Positions 15,530 to 24,242 of a stretch of 40,590 bases of DNA are shown piece after piece. The position numbers and the translations under genes were made by a program. Within the stretch, counting starts at the first letter, position 1. Every line of letters starts with the position of its first letter. The notes under the pieces were generated by a model, which was not told the origin of the DNA, searched no databases, and saw nothing but the letters and a program-made list of their open reading frames with translations. The stretch lies in contig NZ_JACCHQ010000044.1 of assembly GCF_016031655.1 (NCBI RefSeq), forward strand, positions 1 to 40,590. Reading direction: 5' to 3'. Source of the stretch: Bradyrhizobium glycinis (GTDB taxonomy: Bacteria; Pseudomonadota; Alphaproteobacteria; Rhizobiales; Xanthobacteraceae).

Positions 15530-16591
15530 CTACCCGCGGCGCGCGACGGTGGCGCCGCCGAAGATGAGCTGCTCGACCATCGGACGACGCAGGAAGCGGC
15601 CTGGAAAAATGGGATCGGGCGCGGTGGCCTGGTCGAGGCGCGCCATCTGCTCGGGAGACAGCGATATCCCGACCGCGCCAAAATTGTCTTCCGCCTGCGC
15701 CAGCGTGCGGGCCCCGATCACCGGCGCGGTGACCGCGGGATTGGCCAGCGTCCAGGCGATGGCCACCTGCGAAGACGTCGCGGCGAGCTCCCAGGCGACG
15801 GATCGCACCACATCGGCTGCGTCCAGCGATCGCTCGTTGAGAAGGCCGGACGAGGCGATGATCGAGGCGCGTGTCGTTCCGACGGCGCGTTCCTGGGAAT
15901 CCCTGAGATCGGCCCGGCTGTACTTGCCGGTGAGCACGCCGCCGCCGAGAGGCGACCAGGGCAGCACGCCCAGGCCGAGAGCCGCCGCGAGCGGAATGAG
16001 TTCATGCTCGACCGTTCGCTCGACCAGATTATATTCGATCTGCAGGGCAACGAAGGGCGACCAGCCGCGCAGGTCTGCGATCGTCTGCAGCTGTGAAATG
16101 CGCCAGGCCGGCGTGTTGCAAATGCCGACATACTGGACCTTCCCGGTGCGCACGAGATCGTCCAGGCCGCGCATCACCTCATCCGGCTGTGTCGTCGCAT
16201 CCCAGCCGTGCAGGTAAAGCAGGTCGATGCGGTCGGTGTCGAGCTGCCGCAGGCTCTGCTCCACGGAACGAACCATGTTGAGCCGGTGGTTGCCGCCGGA
16301 ATTGGGATTGCCGGGATCGCGCGCCATGGTGAATTTGGTCGCGAGCACGAGGCGATCGCGCTTGTCGCGGGCGAACTGGCCGACCAGGCGCTCGGACGCG
16401 CCGTTGGTGTAATTCACCGCGGTGTCGATGAAATTGCCGCCGCGGTCGACATACAGATCGAAGATCCGCCGTGCCTCACCGGCATCGGCGCCCCACCCCC
16501 ACTCGGTCCCGAAGGTCATCGTGCCCAGGGCAAGGGGAGAGACGCGCAGGCCGGAACGGCCAAGCAGGCGGTATTGATCGAGTGACGTCAT
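15530..16591 (-). CDS. Aldo/keto reductase
   Basis: 353 residues. ATG 16591 is preceded by GGAGG at five bases; an ATG four codons earlier lacks a site. The protein is a TIM-barrel NADPH-dependent reductase. It shows the YRLLGRSGLRVSPLALGTMT start, the catalytic tetrad region (FIDTAVNYTNGASERLVGQF with Asp and Tyr, LVLATKF with Lys, DLLYLHGWD with His) and the NADP-binding end (TAPVIGARTLAQAEDNFGAV). It is in the group of YajO/Tas-like and voltage-gated-channel-beta-like reductases; the substrate is unknown. It is divergent from a LysR regulator 92 bases away, which is the usual arrangement for direct control. Confidence 0.93.
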   Translation of the reverse strand: MTSLDQYRLLGRSGLRVSPLALGTMTFGTEWGWGADAGEARRIFDLYVDRGGNFIDTAVNYTNGASERLVGQFARDKRDRLVLATKFTMARDPGNPNSGGNHRLNMVRSVEQSLRQLDTDRIDLLYLHGWDATTQPDEVMRGLDDLVRTGKVQYVGICNTPAWRISQLQTIADLRGWSPFVALQIEYNLVERTVEHELIPLAAALGLGVLPWSPLGGGVLTGKYSRADLRDSQERAVGTTRASIIASSGLLNERSLDAADVVRSVAWELAATSSQVAIAWTLANPAVTAPVIGARTLAQAEDNFGAVGISLSPEQMARLDQATAPDPIFPGRFLRRPMVEQLIFGGATVARRG

Positions 16592-16683
16592 CGGAGCCTC
16601 CATCGTATGGCTCCGAGATAGCCCCCGGTGAGGGATAGGAGAAGTTGGCCAATGATGACCGGGGTGGTAAGCTCAGCTAACCA

Positions 16684-17586
16684 ATGACCACCGACCTGAA
16701 CCTTGTCGCCGTCTTCATCGCGGTCGCGGAAGCGAAGAGCTTCCGTGGTGCCGCCGAACGGTTGGGGGTGACACGATCCGCCGTGAGCCAGGCTGTCCGA
16801 CGCATGGAAGACAAGTTGGGCGTGGCTCTCGTCCAGCGAACGACGCGCAGCGTCAGCCTCACCGAAGCCGGCATACGCTTGCACGAGCGCGTGGCACCAG
16901 CGCTCGCCGAAGTCGAACAGGCGATCAACGGCGCCCGCGACCGTGACGCGCAGCCGACGGGGCAGCTGCGTCTCGCCGTCTCATCCATCGCCGAGCGTTT
17001 CATTCGCGGTCCATTGCTGGCCGAATTCACGCAGGCTCATCCCGGCGTGCAGGTCGACGTCACCGTGACCGATGAGGAATTCGACATCGTGGCCGAGGGC
17101 TTTGATGCCGGCGTCCGGCTTGGCGAAGTGATCGAGCAGGACATGATCGCCGTGCCTGTTTCGGGCGACCAGCGCCAGCTGGTCGTGGCGGCTCCAGCCT
17201 ATCTGGAGCGGTTCGGCGCGCCCTCGCACCCGCGCGAGCTGTCGCAGCATTGCTGCATCGGGTGGCGGCCGGCGCCGCACGTCGCGCCCTACCGCTGGGA
17301 ATTTGCGGAAGGGGGGCGCGAGTTCGACGTCGCGGTGGAGCCGAGGATCACGACCAACGACATGTGGGTCATGGTGCGGACCGCCTGCGCGGGAGGCGGC
17401 CTAACGTTCGGCATGGAGGAGACGTTCAAGCCGTATATCGAACGCGGAGAATTGGTGCCCCTGCTGGAGGAGTTCTGCCCGTTCTTCCCCGGCTTCTTCC
17501 TCTACTTTCCGGATCGGCGGAATCTTCCGCCGAAGCTGCGCGCGCTGGTCGATCACGTGCGCTATCGGGGAAGCGGAAAGCGCTGA
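16684..17586 (+). CDS. LysR-family regulator, probable controller of the aldo/keto reductase
   Basis: 300 residues. The N-terminal winged helix-turn-helix (LNLVAVFIAVAEAKSFRGAA and LGVTRSAVSQAVRRMEDKLG) is followed by a linker helix and a type-2 periplasmic-binding-like effector domain with GQLRLAVSS and FDAGVRLGEVIEQDMIAVPV. It is transcribed divergently from the aldo/keto reductase. The 92-base gap should hold the operator, though I cannot pick one T-N11-A box with confidence. It ends one base before the convergent Bug-type gene. Confidence 0.93.
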   Translation: MTTDLNLVAVFIAVAEAKSFRGAAERLGVTRSAVSQAVRRMEDKLGVALVQRTTRSVSLTEAGIRLHERVAPALAEVEQAINGARDRDAQPTGQLRLAVSSIAERFIRGPLLAEFTQAHPGVQVDVTVTDEEFDIVAEGFDAGVRLGEVIEQDMIAVPVSGDQRQLVVAAPAYLERFGAPSHPRELSQHCCIGWRPAPHVAPYRWEFAEGGREFDVAVEPRITTNDMWVMVRTACAGGGLTFGMEETFKPYIERGELVPLLEEFCPFFPGFFLYFPDRRNLPPKLRALVDHVRYRGSGKR

Positions 17587-17587
17587 A

Positions 17588-18568
17588 CTAGTTCGCCTTG
17601 ATCCCAGCTTCGCTGATCAGCTTGCCCCATTTCGCACTCTCGCTCTCAATGAACCGGCCGAACTCCTCGGGCGAGGTCGGCGCAGGCTCCGCGCCGAGGG
17701 TGCGGATCTTCTCGGCCACGGCAGGATCCTTCAGCGCTTTGGTGAAGGCCTCGTTCAGCCGGGCGATGATTTCCGCAGACGTGCCGGCGGGCGCGACGAG
17801 CCCGAACCAGCCGACGGATTCGAAACCGGCAATGCCGCTTTCGGCCAGCGTCGGCACATCGGGCAGGGATGCAAGGCGGCGCGCGGAGGACACGCCGATC
17901 GCGTTGAGCTTGCCTTCGAGGATCAATTGTCGCGATGCCGGAATATCCAGCACCGCGAAGGGGACATGGCCCGCGAGAACATCGACCGCCGCCGGCGCCG
18001 TGCCGCGATACGGCACCAGCTCCATCGCGATCCCGCTTCTCTGCGTGAACAGCGCGGCGGTCAAATGCATCGCCGTCGAATTGCCGCCATGCCCGATCGA
18101 CAGCGCACCCGGCCTCGCCTTGGCGAGCGCGATGGTCTCCGCGAGGGTGCGCGCCGGGACATTGGCGGATGCGACCAGCACGAAGGGGATTTCCGCGAGC
18201 AGGGTGATGGGCGCGAGATCCTTCAGCGCAAACGGCATCGCGGCATTGAGGTGCGGATTGACCGTGAGCGCGCCGGCCGGCGCGACGCCGAGCGTATAGC
18301 CGTCGGGCCTCGCCTGCGCGACCGCGGCCATGCCGATGTTGCCGCCGGCGCCGGCGCGGTTCTCGATCACGAGGCCCTGCTTGAGCTCGGCGCTGACCAG
18401 CGGCTCGAGCGCGCGGATGACCGTGTCGGCGCTGCCGCCGGGCGGGAAGGTGACGATGATCTTGATCAATTGCTCGGGATAGGCGGCTCGGACGGCCGCC
18501 GGCGGCAACAATGCGAAAGCCGCGACCGTGAGCGCGGCCAGGATGCGGCGCCTTGCAGCGTGAAACAC
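17588..18568 (-). CDS. Bug-family (TctC-like) periplasmic substrate-binding protein
   Basis: 326 residues with a signal peptide at 1-28 (ILAALTVAAFALLPPAAVRA). The mature protein has the Bug-family marks IKIIVTFPPGGSADTVIRAL, VIENRAGAGGNIGMAAVAQA, PDGYTLGVAPAGALTVNPHL and VPYRGTAPAAVDVLAGHVPF. Such proteins bind carboxylates or aromatic acids in the periplasm and either feed tripartite transporters or act as sensors. No transporter membrane genes are nearby, the usual state for orphan Bug proteins. It lies downstream of an aromatic monooxygenase on the same strand; the 106-base gap contains a triple 14-bp repeat. Confidence 0.93.
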   Translation of the reverse strand: MFHAARRRILAALTVAAFALLPPAAVRAAYPEQLIKIIVTFPPGGSADTVIRALEPLVSAELKQGLVIENRAGAGGNIGMAAVAQARPDGYTLGVAPAGALTVNPHLNAAMPFALKDLAPITLLAEIPFVLVASANVPARTLAETIALAKARPGALSIGHGGNSTAMHLTAALFTQRSGIAMELVPYRGTAPAAVDVLAGHVPFAVLDIPASRQLILEGKLNAIGVSSARRLASLPDVPTLAESGIAGFESVGWFGLVAPAGTSAEIIARLNEAFTKALKDPAVAEKIRTLGAEPAPTSPEEFGRFIESESAKWGKLISEAGIKAN

Positions 18569-18594
18569 GTTCTCCTCCTCCGTGCGTTCCTGTT

Positions 18595-18636
18595 CTTGAA
18601 ACCGACTTCTTGAAATCGACGTCTTGAAGTTGACTT
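18595..18636. repeat. Triple 14-bp tandem repeat between monooxygenase and Bug-type genes
   Basis: Three imperfect copies in direct order: CTTGAAACCGACTT, CTTGAAATCGACGT, CTTGAAGTTGACTT. CTTGAA and GAC are invariant in position. It lies 27 bases upstream of the Bug-type start, in the leader of that gene. It may be an operator array or a slippage product. Confidence 0.8.
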
Positions 18637-18674
18637 GGCGAGCTGCGGTGCCAAGCCGTCCGCTCGTTGTCGTC

Positions 18675-20315
18675 CTACGCCGCAGCGCCGGTGATACGCG
18701 CCAGCAGGGCTATCGGGTTCTCCGGCGCGGACTGCCCGCGCCAGGCGATGTGCTGGTCGGGCCGCGCCAGCACGAGCTTCTCGGCATAGGCGCCGTTCGC
18801 CTCCTCCGGAGCAATGTCGACCAGCGCGAGCGGCACGCCGCGCTCCTTTGCAGCGTCTTGCAGGTGCGTCACATCGATTGCCGGGTCGAACCGCAGCAAT
18901 GTGTAGCCGGGGCCGAAGGCGTCGTAGAGCGAGCGTCCGTCGCGCAGGAACAAATGCGGCGCGCGGGCGCCCGGCACGGTGGAGGGCGTGAAGCCGCCCA
19001 TCGTGTAGGGCGGCGGCGTCTCGCCGTCATAGGCGATGATCGGCGAGGCATCGTAGTAATAGCCGAAGTTGAGGCCGGCGCAGCAATATTGCTGCACGTT
19101 CAGATCGTAGGCCGCTCTCGCCAGCGCCGCGCGCGCCGCCTGGCCACGCGGCGTGTCGTCCTCGATCTCCGCAGGTACGCCGCCGCGCTGCGCCATCATC
19201 TTCATGGCGTGGTCCATGGCAAAGCGCGACACCTGCTCGGTGATGGGCTGGCGCTCGGCCTCATAGGCATCGAGGATCGCGAGCGGCGCCCAGCCGTTCA
19301 GATGCGCCGCCAGTTGCCAGCAGAGATCGACGGCATCCGCAATGCCGGCGTTCATGCCGTAGCCGGCATAGGGCATCCACAGATGCGCGGCGTCGCCGCA
19401 GATGAAGACCCTGCGGTTGCGGAAGCGGTCGGCCACGAGGCGGCGTCCGACCCAATCCTCCTTGCTGAGCACCCGGTACTCGAAGCGCTCGTCGACGCCG
19501 AGAATGGCGCGGATGGCCCAGTCGCGGTCGACCGAATCGAACTCGGGCTCATCTAGCTTCAGGTGATTGTGGATCAGCCAGCGGTCGTGGCCGTCGATCG
19601 CGACCACAGTGCCGGAGCGGCGCGGATTGAGCGAGAGCACCATCCAGGCCGGCTTGTGCGCGCCCATCAGCTCCTTCAGCTGCGGCGCTTCGATGAAGGT
19701 CGACTGCACGCGCTGGATCACCGGGGTGCCGGACAGGCTGGCACCGATCGCTTTTCTGACCAGGGATCGGCTGCCGTCGCAGCCGATCACGAAACTGGCT
19801 TCGATAGGAAACGAATTGCCGCTGTCGAGATCGCGCGCCAGCGCGACGACATGGTCGTCGTGCTGCGCGATGTCCGTGATTTCCGTGCGCGCCAGGATCT
19901 TGATGCGTGATTGCGCCGCGGCATGGCTGAACAGGATCGGCTCGAGACAGACCTGGTTGATCCGGTGCGGCGGCTCGGGCGTCGGCCACCAGGTGTCGGG
20001 GCCGCCCGTCGCGCTATAGCGGCGCGCGCGGGAGGGAATGTCGATGCGGCAGAGCTCGATTCCCGTCGCCGTGGTCCGATAGGAGCAATCGTTGGGAAAG
20101 TCCGCAGGCAGCCCCGCATCGCGCAGTTTGGCCGCGACGCCGAGCCGCCGAAAAATCTCCATCGAGCGCGCCGAGACGTGATTGCACTTGACGCTGGGCG
20201 GATCGCCGGCGTGGCGGATTTCCGCGACGACGACGTCTACCCCGCGCGAAGCGAGATCCATCGCCGCGGTCAATCCGACGGGCCCCGCCCCCACCACCAG
20301 CACTTGCGCTCTCAT
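18675..20315 (-). CDS. FAD-dependent aromatic monooxygenase (PheA/TfdB type)
   Basis: 546 residues. It shows the FAD Rossmann motif (VLVVGAGPVGLTAAMDLASR), the DG motif of flavoprotein hydroxylases (FVIGCDGSRSLVRKAIG) and the GD motif (RVFICGDAAHLWMPYAGYGM). A C-terminal thioredoxin-like region (LVLARPDQHIAWRGQSAP) is typical of phenol and chlorophenol hydroxylases. It hydroxylates an aromatic ring using NAD(P)H and O2; which ring is unknown. It is divergent from a LysR regulator and upstream of a Bug-type binding protein. Together they look like a small catabolic unit for an aromatic acid or phenol (inference). Confidence 0.92.
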   Translation of the reverse strand: MRAQVLVVGAGPVGLTAAMDLASRGVDVVVAEIRHAGDPPSVKCNHVSARSMEIFRRLGVAAKLRDAGLPADFPNDCSYRTTATGIELCRIDIPSRARRYSATGGPDTWWPTPEPPHRINQVCLEPILFSHAAAQSRIKILARTEITDIAQHDDHVVALARDLDSGNSFPIEASFVIGCDGSRSLVRKAIGASLSGTPVIQRVQSTFIEAPQLKELMGAHKPAWMVLSLNPRRSGTVVAIDGHDRWLIHNHLKLDEPEFDSVDRDWAIRAILGVDERFEYRVLSKEDWVGRRLVADRFRNRRVFICGDAAHLWMPYAGYGMNAGIADAVDLCWQLAAHLNGWAPLAILDAYEAERQPITEQVSRFAMDHAMKMMAQRGGVPAEIEDDTPRGQAARAALARAAYDLNVQQYCCAGLNFGYYYDASPIIAYDGETPPPYTMGGFTPSTVPGARAPHLFLRDGRSLYDAFGPGYTLLRFDPAIDVTHLQDAAKERGVPLALVDIAPEEANGAYAEKLVLARPDQHIAWRGQSAPENPIALLARITGAAA

Positions 20316-20393
20316 GCTCGCTCCAATCGTTGGCTCAGATCCTTGCCGCGGATTCTGTCCGTCCGCGCATCATGCATTTTATTGCAGGTTCGG

Positions 20394-20404
20394 TTATGCG
20401 ATAA
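20394..20404. promoter_or_regulatory. Possible LysR box in the divergent gap
   Basis: TTATGCGATAA has 4-bp inverted arms (TTAT/ATAA) of the kind bound by LysR proteins. It lies in the 124-base gap between the FAD monooxygenase and its divergent LysR gene, 36 bases before the latter. A second candidate with TGCA ends stands at 20372-20386. Neither is conclusive. Confidence 0.35.
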
Positions 20405-20439
20405 GTCGGAAAGAACTCCTCAATTCATGAGCTTTCCCT

Positions 20440-21351
20440 ATGAATGTCACCTTGCGGCAGTTGCGGGTCTTCACCGCCGTGTATCGGACGCGCAGCATCA
20501 CGCGGGCCGCCGGCGAGCTCGGCATCACGCAATCGGCGGCGAGCCTTTTGATCCAGCAGCTCGAGGCCCAGCTCGGCGTCAAGCTGTTCGACCGCTCGAC
20601 GCGCTCGGTACAGCCGACGCTGGCCGCCGACGAGGCGTTCGCCGCCGCCGAACGTATGCTGAGCGATGCGCAAGGCCTGTCGCGCCGCATGCGTGATCTC
20701 GCGCAGGCCCGCGCCGGCCGGGTCGCGTTTCTCGCCTCGGCCGGCACCGCATCGGCGCTGCTGCCCATGGTGCTGGCGAAATTCCGCGCCAGCCATCCCG
20801 ACATCGAGATCGACATGCGCGATGTCGCCGCCGACGATCTCGTGCCACGGCTCAGCGCGACCGATGCCGAGTTCGCAATCGGCAGCGTAGAGGGCGAATT
20901 CGCGGACATCACGGTCGAGACGCTGACGAGCGGCCGCCTGAGCGCGATTGGCCGGCGCACCGCGGACTTCGCCGCGCGGCGTTCCCTGACCTGGGACGAG
21001 CTGGCGCAATGGCCGACGATTGCGATGCGCAGCGAGACACGCATCCGCATGCAGATCGACCAGGCCCTGAGCGCCCAGGGCAAGCGCCTCGATCCGACTT
21101 ATGAAGTGACCCTGATCAACACGGCTCTCGCCATGACAGCGCAGGGCCTCGGTCTTGCGATCCTGCCCGCGACGATGCTGCCGGCCGACCAGTTCCCGAC
21201 ACTGATCGCAAGACCGCTCGTGCGCCCCGCCCTCACCCGACCCGTGTCGCTGCTGCAGCGCCAGGGCCGGACGCTATCGCCGGCGGCACAGGCCTTCGTG
21301 GCGACGGCGCGGACCGTGCTGGCGGGGCGAACGACACCGCCATCAGGCTGA
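20440..21351 (+). CDS. LysR-family regulator, probable controller of the FAD monooxygenase
   Basis: 303 residues. It has a helix-turn-helix (VTLRQLRVFTAVYRTRSITR, LGITQSAASLLIQQLEAQLG) and an effector-binding domain beginning at GRVAFLASAGTASALLPMVL. The class of N-terminus is like that of CbbR/CysB relatives acting on aromatic pathways. It is divergent from the monooxygenase and presumably activates it upon binding a pathway compound. The start ATG at 20440 follows a short gap without a strong ribosome site. Confidence 0.93.
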   Translation: MNVTLRQLRVFTAVYRTRSITRAAGELGITQSAASLLIQQLEAQLGVKLFDRSTRSVQPTLAADEAFAAAERMLSDAQGLSRRMRDLAQARAGRVAFLASAGTASALLPMVLAKFRASHPDIEIDMRDVAADDLVPRLSATDAEFAIGSVEGEFADITVETLTSGRLSAIGRRTADFAARRSLTWDELAQWPTIAMRSETRIRMQIDQALSAQGKRLDPTYEVTLINTALAMTAQGLGLAILPATMLPADQFPTLIARPLVRPALTRPVSLLQRQGRTLSPAAQAFVATARTVLAGRTTPPSG

Positions 21352-21386
21352 TTTTGCGGAGCTATTTGGAAGCGTCGTGTTTGATA

Positions 21387-21476
21387 TGGCGGAGAGGGAG
21401 GGATTCGAACCCCCGATAGGCTTGCACCTATGCCGCATTTCGAGTGCGGTGCATTCAACCACTCTGCCACCTCTCC
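21387..21476 (-). tRNA. tRNA-Ser, anticodon CGA
   Basis: Ninety bases including an encoded CCA. The acceptor stem is GGAGAGG/CCTCTCC. The D arm is GCAGAGTGGTTGAATGC. The anticodon stem is CCGCA/TGCGG with loop CTCGAAA, so the anticodon is CGA, reading UCG. A long variable arm (serine class) is followed by the T arm with GGTTCGAATCC. All stems pair. It is the intact parent of the copy at 12517-12602. Confidence 0.97.
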
Positions 21477-21639
21477 TGAAGGCGCCATATTAGGAAGCTA
21501 CCGCCCCTGTGGTCGGGGGCGTTAATAGGCGAGGATGGCGGGCCAGACAAGGCGCGAAACAGCAAAATCCGCTGCCTGTTTCGGCCCTTGTCGTCCCAAC
21601 CGTCGTCCGCCTGGTCTTTCAAGGCAATGAGGAACCGCC

Positions 21640-22503
21640 ATGGAGCACCTGACCATCACGGCCAACGGCGCCGATTTCCACCTGGTCCGCGCTGGAGAAG
21701 GCAAACCGCTGCTCTTGCTGCATGGCTGGCCGGAATTCTGGCTGACCTGGGAGCCGGTGATATCGAGGCTTTCGGACCGCTTCACCCTTGTCGCGCCTGA
21801 CCTCCGCGGTTTCGGCGACAGCGACAAGCCGGATGGCCCTTACGGGCCGGACGGCCATGCCGCCGACATGCTGGCGCTGATGGACGCGCTTCGTTTCGAC
21901 CGATTCGGCGTCGTCGGCCACGATGTCGGGGGCGCTGTCATGCAGCCGCTGGCCCGGCAGGCGCCCGAGCGGGTGGCGGGACTGTTCTTGTTCGACTTCG
22001 TCTATCCCGGGATCGGGCCGCGGATGGCCGCACCCGATCGGCTCAATCACATCTGGTACCAGTCCTTTCACCAGATGGAGATGGCCCCACAGCTGATCGG
22101 TGCAAGCCGGGAGAACTGCCGGCTCTATATCAGCCATTTCCTCAAAGGCTGGGCGCACCGGAAGAACGCCTTCGACGACGTGCTGGATGCCTTCACGGAC
22201 AATTTCCTGAAAGACGGCAACCTCGCCGGCGGCTTTGCGCATTACCGCGCCTCGCATGCCGGGCGCGTGGCGATGATGAAAGGCGAAGCGCCCAGGCTGC
22301 CGCCGATCGCGGTGCCGACCTGCGTGCGCTGGGCCGAGCACGATCCGCTGTTTCCGTATCCTTGGACCGACCGGCTGTCCGAGACCTTCAGCGATCTCGA
22401 TCTCAAGATGTTTCCCGACGTCGGCCACTTCCCGCATCGGGAAGATCCGGATCGCGCGGCAGGCGAGATCGCGGCGTTCTTTGCGCGCGTCGGGTGGAGC
22501 TGA
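21640..22503 (+). CDS. Alpha/beta hydrolase of the epoxide hydrolase / haloacetate dehalogenase group
   Basis: 287 residues. The oxyanion motif HGWPEFWLTWEPV is followed by VAPDLRGFGDSDKP, and the nucleophile elbow GHDVGG places Asp in the catalytic position, as in epoxide hydrolases and haloalkanoate dehalogenases. The catalytic His sits in DVGHFPHREDPDR and the acid partner is near WAEHDPLFPY. The nucleophile excludes ordinary esterases. Choice between epoxide hydrolysis and dehalogenation depends on cap residues (Tyr pair versus Trp/His) that I cannot settle: YQSF and YISHF are present. It is a single gene, started at ATG 21640. Confidence 0.9.
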   Translation: MEHLTITANGADFHLVRAGEGKPLLLLHGWPEFWLTWEPVISRLSDRFTLVAPDLRGFGDSDKPDGPYGPDGHAADMLALMDALRFDRFGVVGHDVGGAVMQPLARQAPERVAGLFLFDFVYPGIGPRMAAPDRLNHIWYQSFHQMEMAPQLIGASRENCRLYISHFLKGWAHRKNAFDDVLDAFTDNFLKDGNLAGGFAHYRASHAGRVAMMKGEAPRLPPIAVPTCVRWAEHDPLFPYPWTDRLSETFSDLDLKMFPDVGHFPHREDPDRAAGEIAAFFARVGWS

Positions 22504-22681
22504 GGAAAAAACGGGGTGGGACCGCCAGACGCGGTAAACACTGGCGGTCCCGTGCCGCTCATTGAAATACTGGCCGTGAAGGGCGGCTTCGCCGGCCGAG
22601 TGGAAGCGACGATTCGACCCTAGCGTGCGGCGGGCGGCCCGCAACGCAATCCGGTCCTTAACCTAACCGGTCAAGGTTACT

Positions 22682-22782
22682 CCAGAGCCATTTCCGTTCC
22701 GGCAAAGCCGGAACGGGCTCTGGATTCTATGTTTTGACGCGTTTTCTTGACGCGAACCGGGATCCACTTCGCTCGAAAACGC
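22682..22782. repeat. Inverted-repeat element B (CCAGAGCC...GAACGGGCTCTGG type)
   Basis: Outer hairpin CCAGAGCC / GGGCTCTGG with an inner TTCCGGCAAAGCCGGAA. It is followed by GTTTTGACGCGTTTTCTTGA and CGCGAACCGGGATCCACTTC, and ends in GCTCGAAAACGCT. This is a repeat known to me as widespread between genes in alphaproteobacteria (Bradyrhizobium, Rhizobium). It ends three bases from the stop of the ROK-family gene. Confidence 0.85.
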
Positions 22783-22785
22783 TGG

Positions 22786-23910
22786 CTAGTCCGCTTTGCC
22801 CTTTTTCTTCCCGTTCTCCGTGGAATCACGGTCCTTGCCGTTGCCGTTCTCCTTGCGGCGATTGGTGAAGCGCGCGTTGCCGAGGCCGGTGCCGATGGTG
22901 AGCACGCCCCAGCGCTGCACATCCTGCATGAACGGCACTTCCGACAGACCCTGCACCACGCCGTCATTGTGCATCAGGATCGCGGTGTCGTGCCCGCCAA
23001 TCTCGGGGATCGCCTCCACGAGGCTCGCCGGCAGGTTGAACTTGCTGCTTTCCCAATTACCGGGAAGATTCTGCGCGCCCTTCTCGATCGAGCCGTCCGC
23101 ATTGATCACGCCGGGACAGGCGATGCCGATGAAGGGTGCGAGCTTGAAGCCTTCGGCCTCGGCGTCCTCGACCAGGCCTTGCAGCATCTTGACCAGCCGC
23201 TTCACCGCGGCTTCGCGGCTCGGCTCGTCATCGGCATGGCGCCACAGCTCGGACTTGAAGACGACGCCCTTGGACAGATCGGGCGCCTTCTTCCAGCGGG
23301 TCTCGACGATGCCGCAGCGGATGTTGGTGCCGCCGATGTCGACGGCGAGGATGCTGTCATAGGCCTCGAAGATCCATGACGGCGCGAGGTGCAGCGCGCC
23401 GATCAGGCCGGCGTCGTCAGGATCGAAGCGGATCGGCACCAGATCGACCTTGAAGCCCTCCGATTTCAGAATGATCTCGGCCCGGGCAATGGCGATCTCG
23501 CCGAGCCGGCTGGCGCGAAAGCCGCCCCCGACCACGATGCATTCAGTCTTGGCCCAGGCCTTGGTCTTGAGAAACCGCCGCGTGACGTAGGCGAGCTCCT
23601 GCGCATAGTCCTCGATCGCGCTGTGCACGACGGCAGTCGCCTCGGTATCGTCGCCGACCAGAACGGCATCCAGGGCCTTCTTGCTGATCTTGTCGGACGG
23701 CTCGTCGCCGAACGGATCCTCGCCGCTCTTGCGCAACGGCTTGCGCCATTCCTCGAGGATCTCGCGAAAGGCGCCCTTGCTGGCGCGGTCGCCGAGGAAG
23801 CCGTCCTCGTCCTTGATCTCGATGTTGAAGCTGTCGACATCGACCGACGGCAAGCGGCTCGCCCCATGTTGGGCGATGCCCGTCGCCTTGACCAGTTCGT
23901 CTGAACCCAT
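22786..23910 (-). CDS. ROK-family sugar kinase-like protein with a long N-terminal extension
   Basis: 374 residues from ATG 23910; an ATG six codons upstream is also possible. The ROK/ASKHA core starts only near residue 170: ILAVDIGGTNIRCGIVETRW is the phosphate-1 motif, IGIACPGVINADGSIEKGAQ the adenosine-side motif, and LTIGTGLGNARF the phosphate-2 region. The first 165 residues include an acidic region and IVVGGGFRASRLGEIAIARA, which may be a second, partial ASKHA lobe. The C-terminus is Lys/Asn-rich. The zinc-binding cysteines of classic ROK repressors are not seen. Probable glucokinase-like function is inference. It is divergent from rplU, with more than 300 bases between. Confidence 0.82.
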   Translation of the reverse strand: MGSDELVKATGIAQHGASRLPSVDVDSFNIEIKDEDGFLGDRASKGAFREILEEWRKPLRKSGEDPFGDEPSDKISKKALDAVLVGDDTEATAVVHSAIEDYAQELAYVTRRFLKTKAWAKTECIVVGGGFRASRLGEIAIARAEIILKSEGFKVDLVPIRFDPDDAGLIGALHLAPSWIFEAYDSILAVDIGGTNIRCGIVETRWKKAPDLSKGVVFKSELWRHADDEPSREAAVKRLVKMLQGLVEDAEAEGFKLAPFIGIACPGVINADGSIEKGAQNLPGNWESSKFNLPASLVEAIPEIGGHDTAILMHNDGVVQGLSEVPFMQDVQRWGVLTIGTGLGNARFTNRRKENGNGKDRDSTENGKKKGKAD

Positions 23911-24049
23911 GATAGCCCTAGCCCGCATGTCCTGTTCCGGCCGGGACAACTGCGGGGGAACCTGTTTGTTGCATGACTCGTCGAGATTCGGCTGCGCGCT
24001 TTCAGCGCGTCCAAAGCCTTCAAATCCGGGCCTTTTTCGGCGGTTTTCC

Positions 24050-24077
24050 TTGACTTGGCGCGCTCGGCCGCTATAAG
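24050..24077 (+). promoter_or_regulatory. Probable sigma-70 promoter of rplU-rpmA
   Basis: TTGACT at 24050-24055 and TATAAG at 24072-24077, spaced by 16 bases, in otherwise GC-rich DNA. It lies about 165 bases upstream of rplU and leaves a leader that could hold autogenous control. It is the clearest promoter in the window. Confidence 0.6.
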
Positions 24078-24242
24078 ACCCACAGCCGGCGCGGGGCGTT
24101 TCTCGCGCCGCTTGTTTTTGCATGGGTTTTCAATGGGATAAGTCCCGCCCACGCAGACTCGCATAAACCATAGCGACTGACAAAAAGCCGGCCCGGACGC
24201 ATCCCGTCCCGAGGCCGGGATTGAACACGAAGGAAAAAAACG

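Noticed and set aside
12517..21476. Calling the interval between the tRNA-Ser copies a genomic island
   Set aside because: No integrase, transposase or phage gene lies between them and the genes have normal composition, so only the duplication itself is reported.
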